Below are positions 1 to 9,700 of a stretch of 64,000 bases of DNA, piece after piece. Both the position numbers and the translations under genes were made by a program. The notes beneath the pieces were generated by a model. That model had not been told where the DNA came from. It did not search any database and was given only the letters and a program-made list of their open reading frames with translations. Source of the stretch: Blepharisma stoltei (lineage: Eukaryota > Ciliophora > Heterotrichea > Heterotrichida > Blepharismidae); the NCBI GenBank assembly GCA_914767885.1, contig CAJZBQ010000054.1, positions 434,001 through 498,000 of the forward strand, in the 5' to 3' direction. Within the stretch, counting starts at the first letter, position 1, and each line of letters starts with the position of its first letter.

Positions 1-377
1 AATTCATCATATTTTAGTGTGTTTACTAGAAAAGGGTTTCTGCGAAACCTGTATCATTGTTGCTTGGATTGATGCCTAATGTAAAGAAAAATTAATGAAA
101 TCACTGTAAATGCAAAAGTGATTCAGTTGAAGGCTTCTTCTTCGTTTTCCTTGCAGTTTGAATGTGTTCGATCGTCTGAGTAGCTTTTTTCATAATCAAC
201 TGTTGAAGTTATTATTCCAATCACAGCAAAAATCGCAGCAATCAGCTCCGCTAGTCGTCATTGGATATATAGGTTTTTAGATGATGTTGATAAATGATTC
301 ATTGAAAATGAGCTCAGGATTAAGCTTGATCGGGAGCTTTCACTAATAAATTCATCAGCTGAAGTATGAATCAACAT
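1..377 (-). CDS. Two-TM N-terminal part of a K+-channel-like protein (3' part beyond window)
   Basis: Reading the minus strand with TGA as Trp opens a frame from an ATG at 377 to the window edge (about 125 codons). A Ser-rich N-terminus is followed by a hydrophobic helix (LAELIAAIFAVIG), an acidic loop and a second helix (WITFAFTVISLIFLYIRHQ), then a basic stretch (QWYRFRRNP). Two in-frame TGA codons lie at plausible Trp positions, so a standard-code ORF search misses the gene. The spacing of the two helices and the basic tail resemble S1-S2 of ciliate small-conductance calcium-activated K+ channels. That family call is inference because the pore is outside the window. The gene starts 72 bp downstream of the stop of the next minus-strand gene. 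Confidence 0.45.
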
Positions 378-449
378 TTGACTATTTAATTTTGGCAACT
401 TTAGTTTAAAATGGAAATTAAAATCATAGTTAAGGTGTCAAAATTTTTC

Positions 450-2597
450 CTAGTCTTCTTCCAATAAGCCACTGTAATCTCTTTTCAGCCTTTCGAATTC
501 TGCTGTGCCTTCTAAATTTCCTGATTTTGAGTTTTTGCTTTCGAGGTCGTCTTGTATATGTGCTTTATTCATTTCATTGCTTTCGCTTAAAGGTGTTGGC
601 ACATCTGACTCACCCTTTAATATGCGACAAAAAATTCTTTCCAATTCAAGGAGTTAATTTTTTTCAAAAAAATTTGATATCTCAATAAAAATTTGTGGAA
701 AATTTTTAAATGTTTTTTGGATTTTAATTTATTTTTATGAAGAATTAATTTAAAATATTAATCAATTCAGTACTCAAGTTGTTTAAACAACATTATATTT
801 GCATTCCTCCATTAAACTAAATCAAAGCCATTTATATAAAAATTAGTATTATTGCATAAAAAAATTTTGTTTAATTTAAAGAGAGGCTAATATAGATTAG
901 ATTAGATTAGATTAGATTAGATTAGATTAGATTAGATGAGAGATGCATATTTTTAGTCCAAACGTCCTAAGTGCCATGCGTTTCACGGCATGAGCTGTGG
1001 GTTGGGAGCTCCAAGATTACTAAGCCTGACCGAAACACCGCTTCTCCATAGAGCCATTTTCCCTCATAGTCCGAGCCATATGGATTTTGCCGAAACCTCC
1101 ATTCCAAACCCAAGCAGCCAGCTTACCCAGCCCGACTTAGCTCAGGCCAGATCGCCCCTTCAAGGCACTCTTTTCAACTGGAGAGACTGTGACCCTTAAG
1201 AATCTTGCTTAGCCTGTCTTCTCTTTTTCCTTGACTTATCACCAAAGGAAAGCTCAACCGTCTACGCAATTCGGGACAGGCCACAAAGCAGCCTAGGCAG
1301 GTAAGTCTCCCTGCCACTATCGAGCACTCAACTTGAGCGTAGGCGCTGGCCAAAAGATGCAAAAAATGCCGCTTGAGCCAAGCCATTAATCAGCGGAAAT
1401 ATGCCGGGCCTCTCGCTTCAAGGCTAGCCCAACCCTTGGATAGCTTCTTGCACAAAAAACTGTTCCGAATATATATAAGGGCATTCAACACAGGTAGGAC
1501 GGGTCGCTCGTCACTGGCCATTTTATGCATATTAAAGGGAGGTTTAATATACCCAAAACAATAAAAATTTTACCGATATCTAATTTCAATTAAAGGGGGA
1601 GTGAGTATCCAAAGCTTTGAGACCTTTTAAGCTCTGATCTCCCTGACTTTGGTGTAGAAATAGGACTTAGATTAATGTGAGCAGCTTTATTTAAAGTTCT
1701 TGGAGATTCAGCATCATTTTCTTTGATTTCTGGCAATGTAAACGTAAGCCCAATAGGATTTTTTGCAGAGTCAACACCAGATTCTTCTTCAATAATGCTA
1801 GACAAATCTTCCAACCTTGCTGAACTCAATACAAATTTTTCTTCAGCTCCAGCCCCTGTGATATTTAAAAGGTCTTCTAGCTTGACATCTCTCTTTTCCT
1901 CAATCCCTGCCCCGGCATTTATAAGTGAATATACAACAGCTTCTCTTTCTGACATTGACAAAGAGTTCAAAATATCATCATTTATAAGGATTTTGTTATA
2001 AATTGAAGAATCCCTGTAGCTTTCTGTCAGCGATTTCGAGATATCAAGTGGCTCTATGTTAGGAGGGTTTATATTGGTTAACGGAGGAATTGACATAGGC
2101 GGTCTTGTATTTCTTTCTAATAGCATTTTAATCAGCTCCCGAGCTTTTATTATTGAGTTCACGAGATTATTGGTAGTTTCTGGCATGGCGGAATCCTCAC
2201 TCATGCTATCTTGGATGGTGTCTCCTTCAATAGAAACCGACTCATCTCTTGACCTTGCTTGAATTCTGCCAGCAACTGCAATCAGCTCTGCATCAATTTG
2301 TTGTAAAAACTTTTTCTCTGACTCTTCTTCTTTTTGAGAAGCTTGCTTAATAGCCACCAAAGTATCTGCAAGACCTTGCATTTGGCTCTGCCACTTGTGC
2401 TTTTCTCTTTCATATGTTTCTTGAGTCAGGCGGATGTCTTTTAAAAGTGCTTTATGCTTGACTTCTCATTTTCGCTTGTGCTTGTCGATTTGTTGTAAAT
2501 TCTGTGCTTCCTTGACTTTATGTTCACCTTTGACTCGGTCTAGTTCGTCTTCCAGTTCTTTTAGCTGTGCTCTTAGTGAAGAAATTTCTTGTTTCAT
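450..2597 (-). CDS. Coiled-coil protein, interrupted by a 1-kb composite IES
   Basis: The minus-strand ATG at 2597 opens MKQEISSLRAQLKELEDELD, a long heptad-like coiled coil with one TGA read as Trp, then a Ser/Thr/Glu-rich middle. The frame would end prematurely at 1590 inside the MITE terminus. Removing 609-1604 joins SQSFGYS to DVPTPLSESN in frame and the protein ends at TAG 450 after GLLEED. It is about 380 residues. I recognise no catalytic domain; a structural or scaffold role is inference. The flanking direct repeat is TGA rather than TA, which is unusual. Confidence 0.7.
896..935. repeat. (ATTAG)8 microsatellite
   Basis: There are eight perfect tandem copies of the pentamer ATTAG, inside the composite IES and just before the SINE-like insertion. 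It is not the heterotrich telomere repeat. Confidence 0.95.
957..1524 (+). mobile_element. GC-rich SINE-like retroposon, family A (long copy)
   Basis: This block is strongly GC-richer than its surroundings. It is flanked by ATGCATATTTTTAG (943-956) and ATGCATATTAAAG (1525-1537), a probable target duplication. In reverse complement it aligns along most of its length with 6282-6623, for example the GACGAGCGACC and GGCTAGCCTTGAAGC blocks. It ends in the tail GGCCATTTTATG shared by the other SINE-like elements. The ORFs inside are short and not conserved between copies. Confidence 0.7.
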
Positions 2598-2691
2598 ATT
2601 AATTAAAAAACTAAAAAATTCTTATTTCGCACATATGCACCTAAAGTTTAGAAATTTCTTGGTTTATGCTAATTAAAGCTGCTAAAAATGC

Positions 2692-3087
2692 TTATTTTTT
2701 TACCCCTAATTTATCACAGATATGCATCATTAGGTTCCCAAGTTTTGGCTGGCCTTTTTTTGTTTTTGCACTTAAAAGGTGCGCTGTCTTGAATTTTTGT
2801 TTTTCTTTTTCATGTTTTTTTCTTTCTTCATAAGCTTTTTGCTTGATTTGTTTTTCTTTTTCTTTTTTGGCTTTCTCTCTATATGTTAGAGATTTAGAAA
2901 ATCTATTTGGCTTTGGAAGTTCATTTCCTCTTGCTTTTTCCCCTCCACTCATCTCTTTATATAGATGTTTGAACCTATCAGGAGCTTCAAGGACTTCTAT
3001 TTGCTTCGCTTCCTCTTTGATTTTCTTCTCTTTGAAGTGCTTCACTTTCCTTTGTCCTAATTTATGCTTGAGTGATGGATTTTTCAT
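2692..3087 (-). CDS. Lys-rich Fyv7/TAP26-like rRNA-processing protein
   Basis: The ORF starts at ATG 3087 (MKNPSLKHKLGQRKVKHFKE) and ends with TAA at 2692, about 131 residues. It is very Lys/Glu-rich with a C-terminal TKKGQPKLGNLMMHICDKLG. The TkkGQP..... hydrophobic tail is typical of the Fyv7/CCDC59 family of nucleolar pre-rRNA processing factors; the assignment rests on that motif and overall composition. It is divergent with the kinase gene, with only 17 bp between the two start codons. Confidence 0.5.
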   Translation of the reverse strand: MKNPSLKHKLGQRKVKHFKEKKIKEEAKQIEVLEAPDRFKHLYKEMSGGEKARGNELPKPNRFSKSLTYREKAKKEKEKQIKQKAYEERKKHEKEKQKFKTAHLLSAKTKKGQPKLGNLMMHICDKLGVKK

Positions 3088-3104
3088 ATTGCAATAGCAC
3101 AAAG

Positions 3105-4424
3105 ATGTCAGAAGAAGAGGTCAAACACACAGTTATAGAAACCAATGAAGTTGTCCGTGGGGTCGACCAAGATGGAAACACAATGGTAAACCAGTACTCG
3201 ATCATCAAAAACCTTGGAGAAGGAGCATTTGGAAAGGTAAAGCTCTGCAAAAAAGGAGCTGAGCTTTATGCTGTCAAAATCTATAACAAAGCGCTGCTTC
3301 GCAAAAAGAGAGATTACTACAGGAATGAAGACGGCGGGATGACTGTCACCAATGCTCTACAGGACGTAGCGAAAGAAATTGCGCTGATGAAAAAATTAAA
3401 CCATGTTAATGTGGTTTCTCTATATGAAGTAATTGATGATGAAGATAGAGACAAACTCTACATGATCATGGATTTCTGTGGGAAAGGCGCTATTATGGAG
3501 TGGGATGCTGATAATGAGACGTTTTATTTCCCTTGGAACTCTTCTGGAGTTATCAGAGAACAGCAAATTAGAAAATTTTTTAGAGACATGGTATGTGGAC
3601 TGGAGTATTTGCACTATCATAATATTATCCATAGAGATATAGCGTAGGCATTTATTTAGAAGTTTAGAAAAATATACCCGAAAGGAAAATGACTTTAAAA
3701 GCGTCCTTTTTGTTTCTGAAGAAAAAATAGCAAACTCGAATTTGCTAATTTTACTTTTGCTTAGCTTATAAAAATGCCTTTCTTAAAGTCATTTTTCATT
3801 TTTTAAGTTTTATTTATCAGAAATATAAAAGAAGAGTTACGCTATATTAAACCACAAAATATTTTACTGACTGATGAATGGAATGTAAAAATTGGAGATT
3901 TTGGTCAAGCTCATATATTTGGGGAAAGTGATGTAGAAAGCAGAACCTTAGGGACTTATCAGTTTTTCCCACCTGAGTGCTGCTCACCTGAAACTGAAGG
4001 TTTTTCAGGAAAATCAGCTGATATTTGGGCGTTGGGGCTTACATTATATGCAATGATTTATAAAAACTTGCCTTATTCAGCAGGAGATTCTCTTTTATCA
4101 ATCTTTGATGCAATCCAAAACTTTGAGCTAACATTTGATCAAACAGTGGAAATTTCACCCCAGCTGCAAAATTTATTGGTTAGATTACTGGACAAAAATC
4201 CTGAAACAAGAATAAAGATGTATGAATTGCTTCAAGATCCGTGGATTAATATGGACTGTCATCCTCTACTTCCAACCACAGAACCAATTATCGCCCCAAC
4301 TGAGGAAGAAATCACTCAAGCTGTAAAGCCAATTAGAGCAATGGTTATAGCTGTAAGATTTATATAGAAATTATATGGAAGAAAATGGAAAAACCAAGCT
4401 AAAAAGAAGGCTGAAAATAAATAG
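3105..4424 (+). CDS. CaMKK-like serine/threonine protein kinase
   Basis: The start is ATG 3105 (MSEEEVKHTVIETNEVV). Visible motifs are the Gly loop GEGAFGKV, VAIK-type Lys in YAVKIY, HRDIKPQN catalytic loop, DFG (GDFGQAH), a PPE in place of APE, and W-LG for subdomain IX. Similarity is strongest to calcium/calmodulin-dependent kinase kinases: long insert after the VAIK strand, LYMIMDF hinge and the LDKNPETRI segment. The catalytic loop is split by a 207-bp IES between HRDI and KPQN. A 15-nt intron at 4353-4367 precedes a Lys-rich tail ending at TAG 4424. After editing it is about 365 residues and intact. Confidence 0.8.
3640..3846. mobile_element. 207-bp IES in the kinase catalytic loop
   Basis: Termini form an inverted repeat (TATAGCGTA at left; TACGCTATA at right). 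Excision leaving one TA gives gat-att-aaa, restoring HRDIKPQN. The interior has nested inverted repeats, such as AAATGACTTTAA with TTAAAGTCATTTT and the hairpin TAGCAAACTCGAATTTGCTA. It is too long to be one of this genome's introns. Confidence 0.85.
4353..4367 (+). other. 15-nt intron (kinase gene)
   Basis: GTAAGATTTATATAG, phase 0. Removal replaces an early TAG with a Lys-rich C-terminal tail (KLYGRKWKNQAKKK). Confidence 0.75.
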
Positions 4425-5395
4425 ATTACTTTAAAAGATATAAAATTACTAAATCATAAATGGTGTCTCAAGTTGAATTTACTTTAAAATTATTAAAGGA
4501 ATTTATTACTTGAATTTACCTTATTGTCAGATTTAAAAATTAATTTTAAATTAAAATTTGTAAATTCCCATGAAAAGAAATGGAAAAAGTTGCCTGGGAA
4601 ATTTTGTAAAATTTTTGATATCTGACTATTTATGCTTGGGTTTGATATTATTGATGCATAGTTATATTTTTTAATCTAGCTTGGACATATTTTTCAAAAT
4701 ATATGGAGGTTACTAATATATTTTTTTGAAAAATCTTTTTACTTTATTCAAAACCTTCTAATGATTTCTAATAAAAATTCATTAAATTAGTGCACTGGAT
4801 AATAGATATTTTATGGCAGAAGGAATCAGATCATGAACTTACTCCCCTAATTAAATTGGAGTAAAAAATCCTGTTTCAATTTAAATGTGGACTAATTTTT
4901 TTTTAAAAAAAGTTTATATTAAAATTTTTTGGTTAAAATAAAAAAATATCAATCGAAGCCATATTTTTGATTTTTAATTATTTTTATGAAAAATTAGTTA
5001 AAAAAATTAATAGAATTAGTGTGAAAATTGTTTAAATAATATTCGGCTTGCAATTTTCCATAAAATTAGCTCAACACTAATTTTATAAAAATAGTATTTT
5101 TACCTATAATTTATAGATAAAAAAAAAATTTTCTAATTTAAAGGGGTGCTAAAGTGCCAATAATAAGTGAATTATACCTATGTTTATTCCTATTTAAAAG
5201 GGGGGAGTTACTAAGCTGCTTCAATCTAGGAATTGGCAAATAAAATATCTCATTTGATAAATTCAAAATCTAAACGCAACCATGAACTCAATTTTATGTT
5301 AAAATTATATGTATTTTACTTGAACTTTTTGCTATCGTTAATACTTCACCAGCTCTATTGAATCTGTGTACTGCTTAGTTGGCAATAATAGAACA
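4425..5395. other. Intergenic region with a MITE
   Basis: AT-rich, no ORF that looks coding on either strand. It contains the MITE-2 copy at 4842-5210; nothing else recognisable is seen in 4425-4838 or 5211-5395. Confidence 0.6.
4842..5210. mobile_element. MITE-2 family element (369 bp)
   Basis: Flanked by TTA on both sides (4839-4841, 5208-5210). The left end CTCCCCTAATTAAATTGG and right end TTTAAAAGGGGGGAG are inverted repeats, and each end also carries a second inward copy, making a terminal hairpin. The interior is nearly pure A/T. Confidence 0.8.
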
Positions 5396-6074
5396 ATGGA
5401 TAAGGAGAACAATAATTTGTATTGGCAATCTCATCAATATAATCAATATAACCTGCAGCTCCCTAATTTTGAAAGCATTCCCCAAGGGTGTGTCTGGGTG
5501 CCTTGCATTCCTGACTTTAGCACTAACACTTATATCCCAATATACAATCTCAATCAAACATTGAGCTTTATGCCAAACATGAATTCACAGGTAGCTAATA
5601 ACAATAAACCAAAGATTAGCAGAGGAGGCATACGAACTGTATCATGAAAAGAAAACGAAGAAAAGCTCCTTGGAGAACTTGTCAACTTACATGGCTTGAA
5701 GAAATGAGCTTTAGTTGCACAAGAGATCAATAAGGAGTTTCATGAAGGGAATGAGGTCAGAAAAGGTAAACACTGCCGAGAAAGGTGGCACAACCATTTA
5801 AATCCAGAACTCAACAGTAAGATTTATATTAGAAGGAGAATGGACTTATGAAGAAGATATATACTTGCTCCAATTAAAGGAGCAATTTGGAAATAAATGG
5901 AGTATAATTGCAAAAGAACTCCCTGGACGAAACGAAAATAACGTTAAAAATCGATGGAATTGTCTTATCAAGAAAGCGAAGCAGAATCCTGAAATGCAAT
6001 ATTGCTCTCCTAACACCATTGCGGCTGTTCTAATAAAAGAATTATGTGAGGAAATGAGTCATAGAAATGGCTAA
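5396..6074 (+). CDS. R2R3-type Myb DNA-binding protein
   Basis: The ATG at 5396 gives MDKENNNLYWQSHQYNQYN, a Gln/Asn-rich head of about 80 residues, then two Myb repeats. Repeat 1 (WKENEEKLLGELVNLHGLKKW...CRERWHNHLNPELN) needs two TGA codons read as Trp, exactly where Myb tryptophans belong. Repeat 2 (KGEWTYEEDIYLLQLKEQF..W...NRWNCLIKK) starts at a 16-nt intron (5817-5832). About 220 residues, stop TAA at 6072-6074. It is a nuclear transcription factor by family; targets are unknown. This gene is the clearest single proof of UGA = Trp in the window. Confidence 0.9.
5817..5832 (+). other. 16-nt intron (Myb gene)
   Basis: GTAAGATTTATATTAG between the two Myb repeats. Removal gives the canonical NPELN-KGEW linker. 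Confidence 0.85.
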
Positions 6075-6739
6075 GTAATTGAGTAGTTTTGATGTAATTC
6101 AAATTTTTCAATTTATAATTATCTCAACTATCTACTTAAACAGAATAAAAAACAAAAATGGATTTAAATATTATTAGTATAAACTTCATGATTATTAAAC
6201 ATAATCTTTTTAGGTAAAAACAATTTGAATGCAAATAAAAATCAAGAGAAATTTTCTTATTTATAGACATGAGTTTTTAATGCATAAATGCCCGTGACGA
6301 GCGACCTGTCCGCCTGGTGGCGGTGTCCTTATGCATATCCAGACGTGGTTTTTGGTGTAAAGAGCTGTCAAGGGGTAGGTTAGCCTTGAAGCCAGAGCTC
6401 ATCACTGTTTCGCTGATTAGTGGCTGGCTCGAGCGGCAGTTTTTTAATTTTTTTTACCAGTAGTACCCGAGGCCTAGAAAGGTGTACGATAGAAGCAGGG
6501 CGATTTATCTGCTCAATCTGCTTTTGTGGCATGTCCCGAATCTGCGAATTGTTTGCGGAATGCAAGGCACTTCAGAAAGTGGAGACTATAAATATCCAGC
6601 ACAATCTAATTTAGTCTAATAACCATGAGTTTTAATATAAGCAAATCAGAAAACTTTGCTTCCAAATAAATTATTTATTAAATCAATATAAGCATATCTA
6701 ACAAATTATTATTGTGCAAAGATCCAATAAATCTTTAAA
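6075..6739. other. Intergenic region with a SINE-like insertion
   Basis: AT-rich spacer between the Myb and WDR7-like genes. Apart from the retroposon at 6282-6623 nothing recognisable is seen. Confidence 0.6.
6282..6623 (-). mobile_element. GC-rich SINE-like retroposon, family A (short copy)
   Basis: Bounded by a target duplication CATGAGTTTTTAAT (6268-6281) and CATGAGTTTTAAT (6624-6636), one indel apart. Its sequence aligns with the reverse complement of 957-1524 (GACGAGCGACC, GGTTAGCCTTGAAGCC, GCTGATTAGTGGCT). Orientation is set by the tail at its left side. It is not in a coding exon. Confidence 0.75.
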
Positions 6740-9700
6740 ATGTCGTCTTCAACCCTCATACCTTTTATTTTTTGGAACAAGAATGCCCAAGATATTATTC
6801 ACAGAATCACATGCCTTGCAGCTAGAGAAGGGTTTATCTGTACAGGTTCTGACACAGGCGAAATTTGCTTTTGGCTTTCATCACTGAAAACATATGAGCC
6901 TGATATTATCTGCACAATCGGAAAAGATACCGAATGCAAGGCTCTTACCTTTATAAAACCTCCAAGTCCAGATCTCATTAGTAGTGATATGTGAGTTATA
7001 TCACTCCACGCAGATAATAAAATACGCAGTTGGGACATAAACGACGGGCGATGTATTAGTTCCTCGTCATCAAAAATGATCCCAAAGCAAACTATTCTTA
7101 AATTGTAAATCTAAATCACATTTTTCTATAATATTCGAAAAATAAATAATCAATATAAAAGGAATAAGATAGACAAAATCGTGGGAATTCAGAAGCGCAT
7201 TATAGCAGCAACTGGAGAAATTAAAGAAATTTTATTAATAGACGTTTGGTCTATGGAACAAATTGGGAACTTTACCATGGGATCACAAGTCGCTTGAATT
7301 CACTCATGGAACTGAAATTTAATCGCAATGGACAACAAAGGAGAAGTAAGCTGATGGAATGTTCCTGACTTGAGCAAGTATTATTTCAATAAGAGTAAAC
7401 TCGTCGAAATATCCAACGACCCCTTATGGTCATTTAATGTAAGTTCAGATAAGCAAGCAGTTTCATTCACATTAGCAAAAGACGCTTCACTAATGGCTAT
7501 AATTTATGAATCGAGCCTCACATTTATCCACTCTTCAAGTTTTCGAAGCAAGCAGCAAGATAAATCTTATCTGGAGCTTGACAGAATTATTGTAAAAGCT
7601 GAGTTTGTGCAAGATTTTCTATATATTGTTCTAAACGATGGGAAAATATTGAGATATGAAATAGGTATGATTTTGGATGAAATTGGATTCGATGAAATGA
7701 TTGATGGGTATGATCCTAATGTTAAAAAAAGCTTTATTGGGATGAAAAGCTCAGTCGTTAAATATAGAAAATTCCTGGGGATAGCGCGGAATACGCTATC
7801 CCCAGGACCAACTGGGATCGGATCCCACATGGAACGAGGGTTCCATGTGTGGATCCATTTTTGACACGTGAAAGTAAATATCTCACATGTCAAAAATGGA
7901 TCCACACATGGAACCCCCGTTCCATGTGTGGATCCGATCCCGGTTGGTCCTGGGGATAGCGTATTCCGCGCTATCCCCAGGAATTTTAGTATATAAAACA
8001 GGGACAAATTTAAACTCTTTAGACAGTATTATTGCTGCAATTGATACTCCATTGCAAAATTTTATTTTCTATAATAATAAGATTCTGGCCTGGAAAAATG
8101 AAGCAGTTATTGCAATTAATCTTCAGGAAATGGAAACCCAAACCATTTTGGAGTCAAAATCAATAAATTTTTCTTTGCAAAATAATGACCTAAGTTGCTA
8201 TGCAGACTGCAGACTATTACATCTTTTTAAAGAAAATGAAATTATTACAGTGAGCACCGTGATCCTCTCAGATAGCTGGCCTTATTATATAATTGGAACT
8301 TCTCTTGGAAATGTTTTTGTTTGTCCATTTTTGCCTCAGCAATCCGCGATATCATATTCATATCACAGTACTGCCATTATTTGTATCCTGCTATCAAAAG
8401 ATAAGCTTGTAACTTGTAGCGAAGATAACATTATGTGCTTTTGAAATTTTAACGCAGGGTCATTTCTCAGATATTCTATTAGCAGTGAAGAATATAATAG
8501 ACCCCAAAGCATCTCGGGGAATTTTAAAGCATTTACTGGGTTCACAACAGATGAAATCGAAGAAAACAGAAAATCAAAGCGATTAAGTGTGGAAATACAA
8601 AAAAGAGAGCCACTTCATGTTATTAATGTATGTGCAAGCTTAATCAAAATTGTCTTGCAAGTCCAGCCAATCCGAGAAGCAGAGATCACTCCTGAATATT
8701 TTGATGAAATTTGGGCAAAGTGAGACCAAACCTTACTAGCTCAATGCGAAGATGGCTCAATATTATTAATTTCCCTAAACACAAACGAGGTAGCGTTTAA
8801 TTTTCCTGCAGTGTCTGCACGTGTGAAAGAAGCCTATATCCATATGACTCAAGATTACTTGATTGCAATATGCGAAGATGCAAAGGGATATATTTTTAAT
8901 ATGAGCCTACAAGCATTGGAAAGAATAGTTGATGAAACAATAAGCAAAAATTATATACGACAAATAGTTAGAGCTCGAGCTTCAACAGACACTTTAGAAG
9001 ACATGGATGAGTCCATGATTGATAAGCATAAAGTTCTTCAATTTAATATCCGCCAACAATTTGTAGTAGAAGCAAGAGCTCCTTTATCAGTAAAAGCTGT
9101 CAGCATTGCTGGAAGAGATTTTCCAACAATAATGCTGAATGTAAACTCAATAGCCAAAAAGGTTTCAAAATTAAAGCAGCCCCCAGCTCAGCTAGAATAT
9201 GTCTTAAGCCTGCTAACCTGCTGATTTGAAAAATGCAAAGCTCATGCTGCAATTAAGTATGGGCTGCAAGAATTAATACATATGGAAGATCCTGTCGTGA
9301 AAAATTCTATTGGAACTATAGGTGTAGATGGCTGCTTATCTTTTGCAGTTCCTGGCCTAAGAGACCGATATGAAATTTCTAGCTACATTTCTTCTGTATT
9401 AATGTCAGGAATTTTATCAATTATAAATAGCCTTAAAGGCTTGAAAACAAATTTAAGAAAAAATGTAAAACAGCTTGCCAACTCCCATAGAGAAGTTAAT
9501 GCAAGCCATATCCAAAATTTTAAAAACCCTGATCCTGCAGTATTAGCTTTACAGTTTTTATCAGGAAATCTTATAGCTGGAGATCTGCTGGAAAGTTTAA
9601 TGCCTGCCTTAAGTAAAGAAAAGATTGACGGGATCGTGAATTTCAGCCAAATAATGATTGATTTCAGCGAAAGCAATAGCACAACTGCTAACAATCACCA

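Larger units (their letters stand above)
609..1604. mobile_element. Composite IES: MITE-2 carrying an ATTAG repeat and a SINE-like insertion
   Basis: The left end at 609 (CTCACCCTTTAAT) and right end (TTAAAGGGGGAG, ending 1601) are degenerate versions of the second MITE family. Inside are the usual AT-rich body (to about 893), an ATTAG microsatellite and a GC-rich SINE-like element (957-1524). The flanks are TGA (606-608 and 1602-1604). Removal of 996 bp restores the coiled-coil reading frame. Confidence 0.7.

Noticed and set aside
896-935. (ATTAG)n as a possible internal telomere
   Set aside because: The unit does not match ciliate telomere units of C/G-rich type and it is embedded in an IES.
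990-1564. ORFs of 60-70 codons on both strands in a GC-rich block
   Set aside because: They lie inside a SINE-like element with target duplications. The frames are not kept in the related copy at 6282-6623.
3648-3840. Kinase interruption as a conventional spliceosomal intron
   Set aside because: No GT..AG ends at the frame junction; the borders are TA with inverted repeats, and introns in this window are 15-16 nt.
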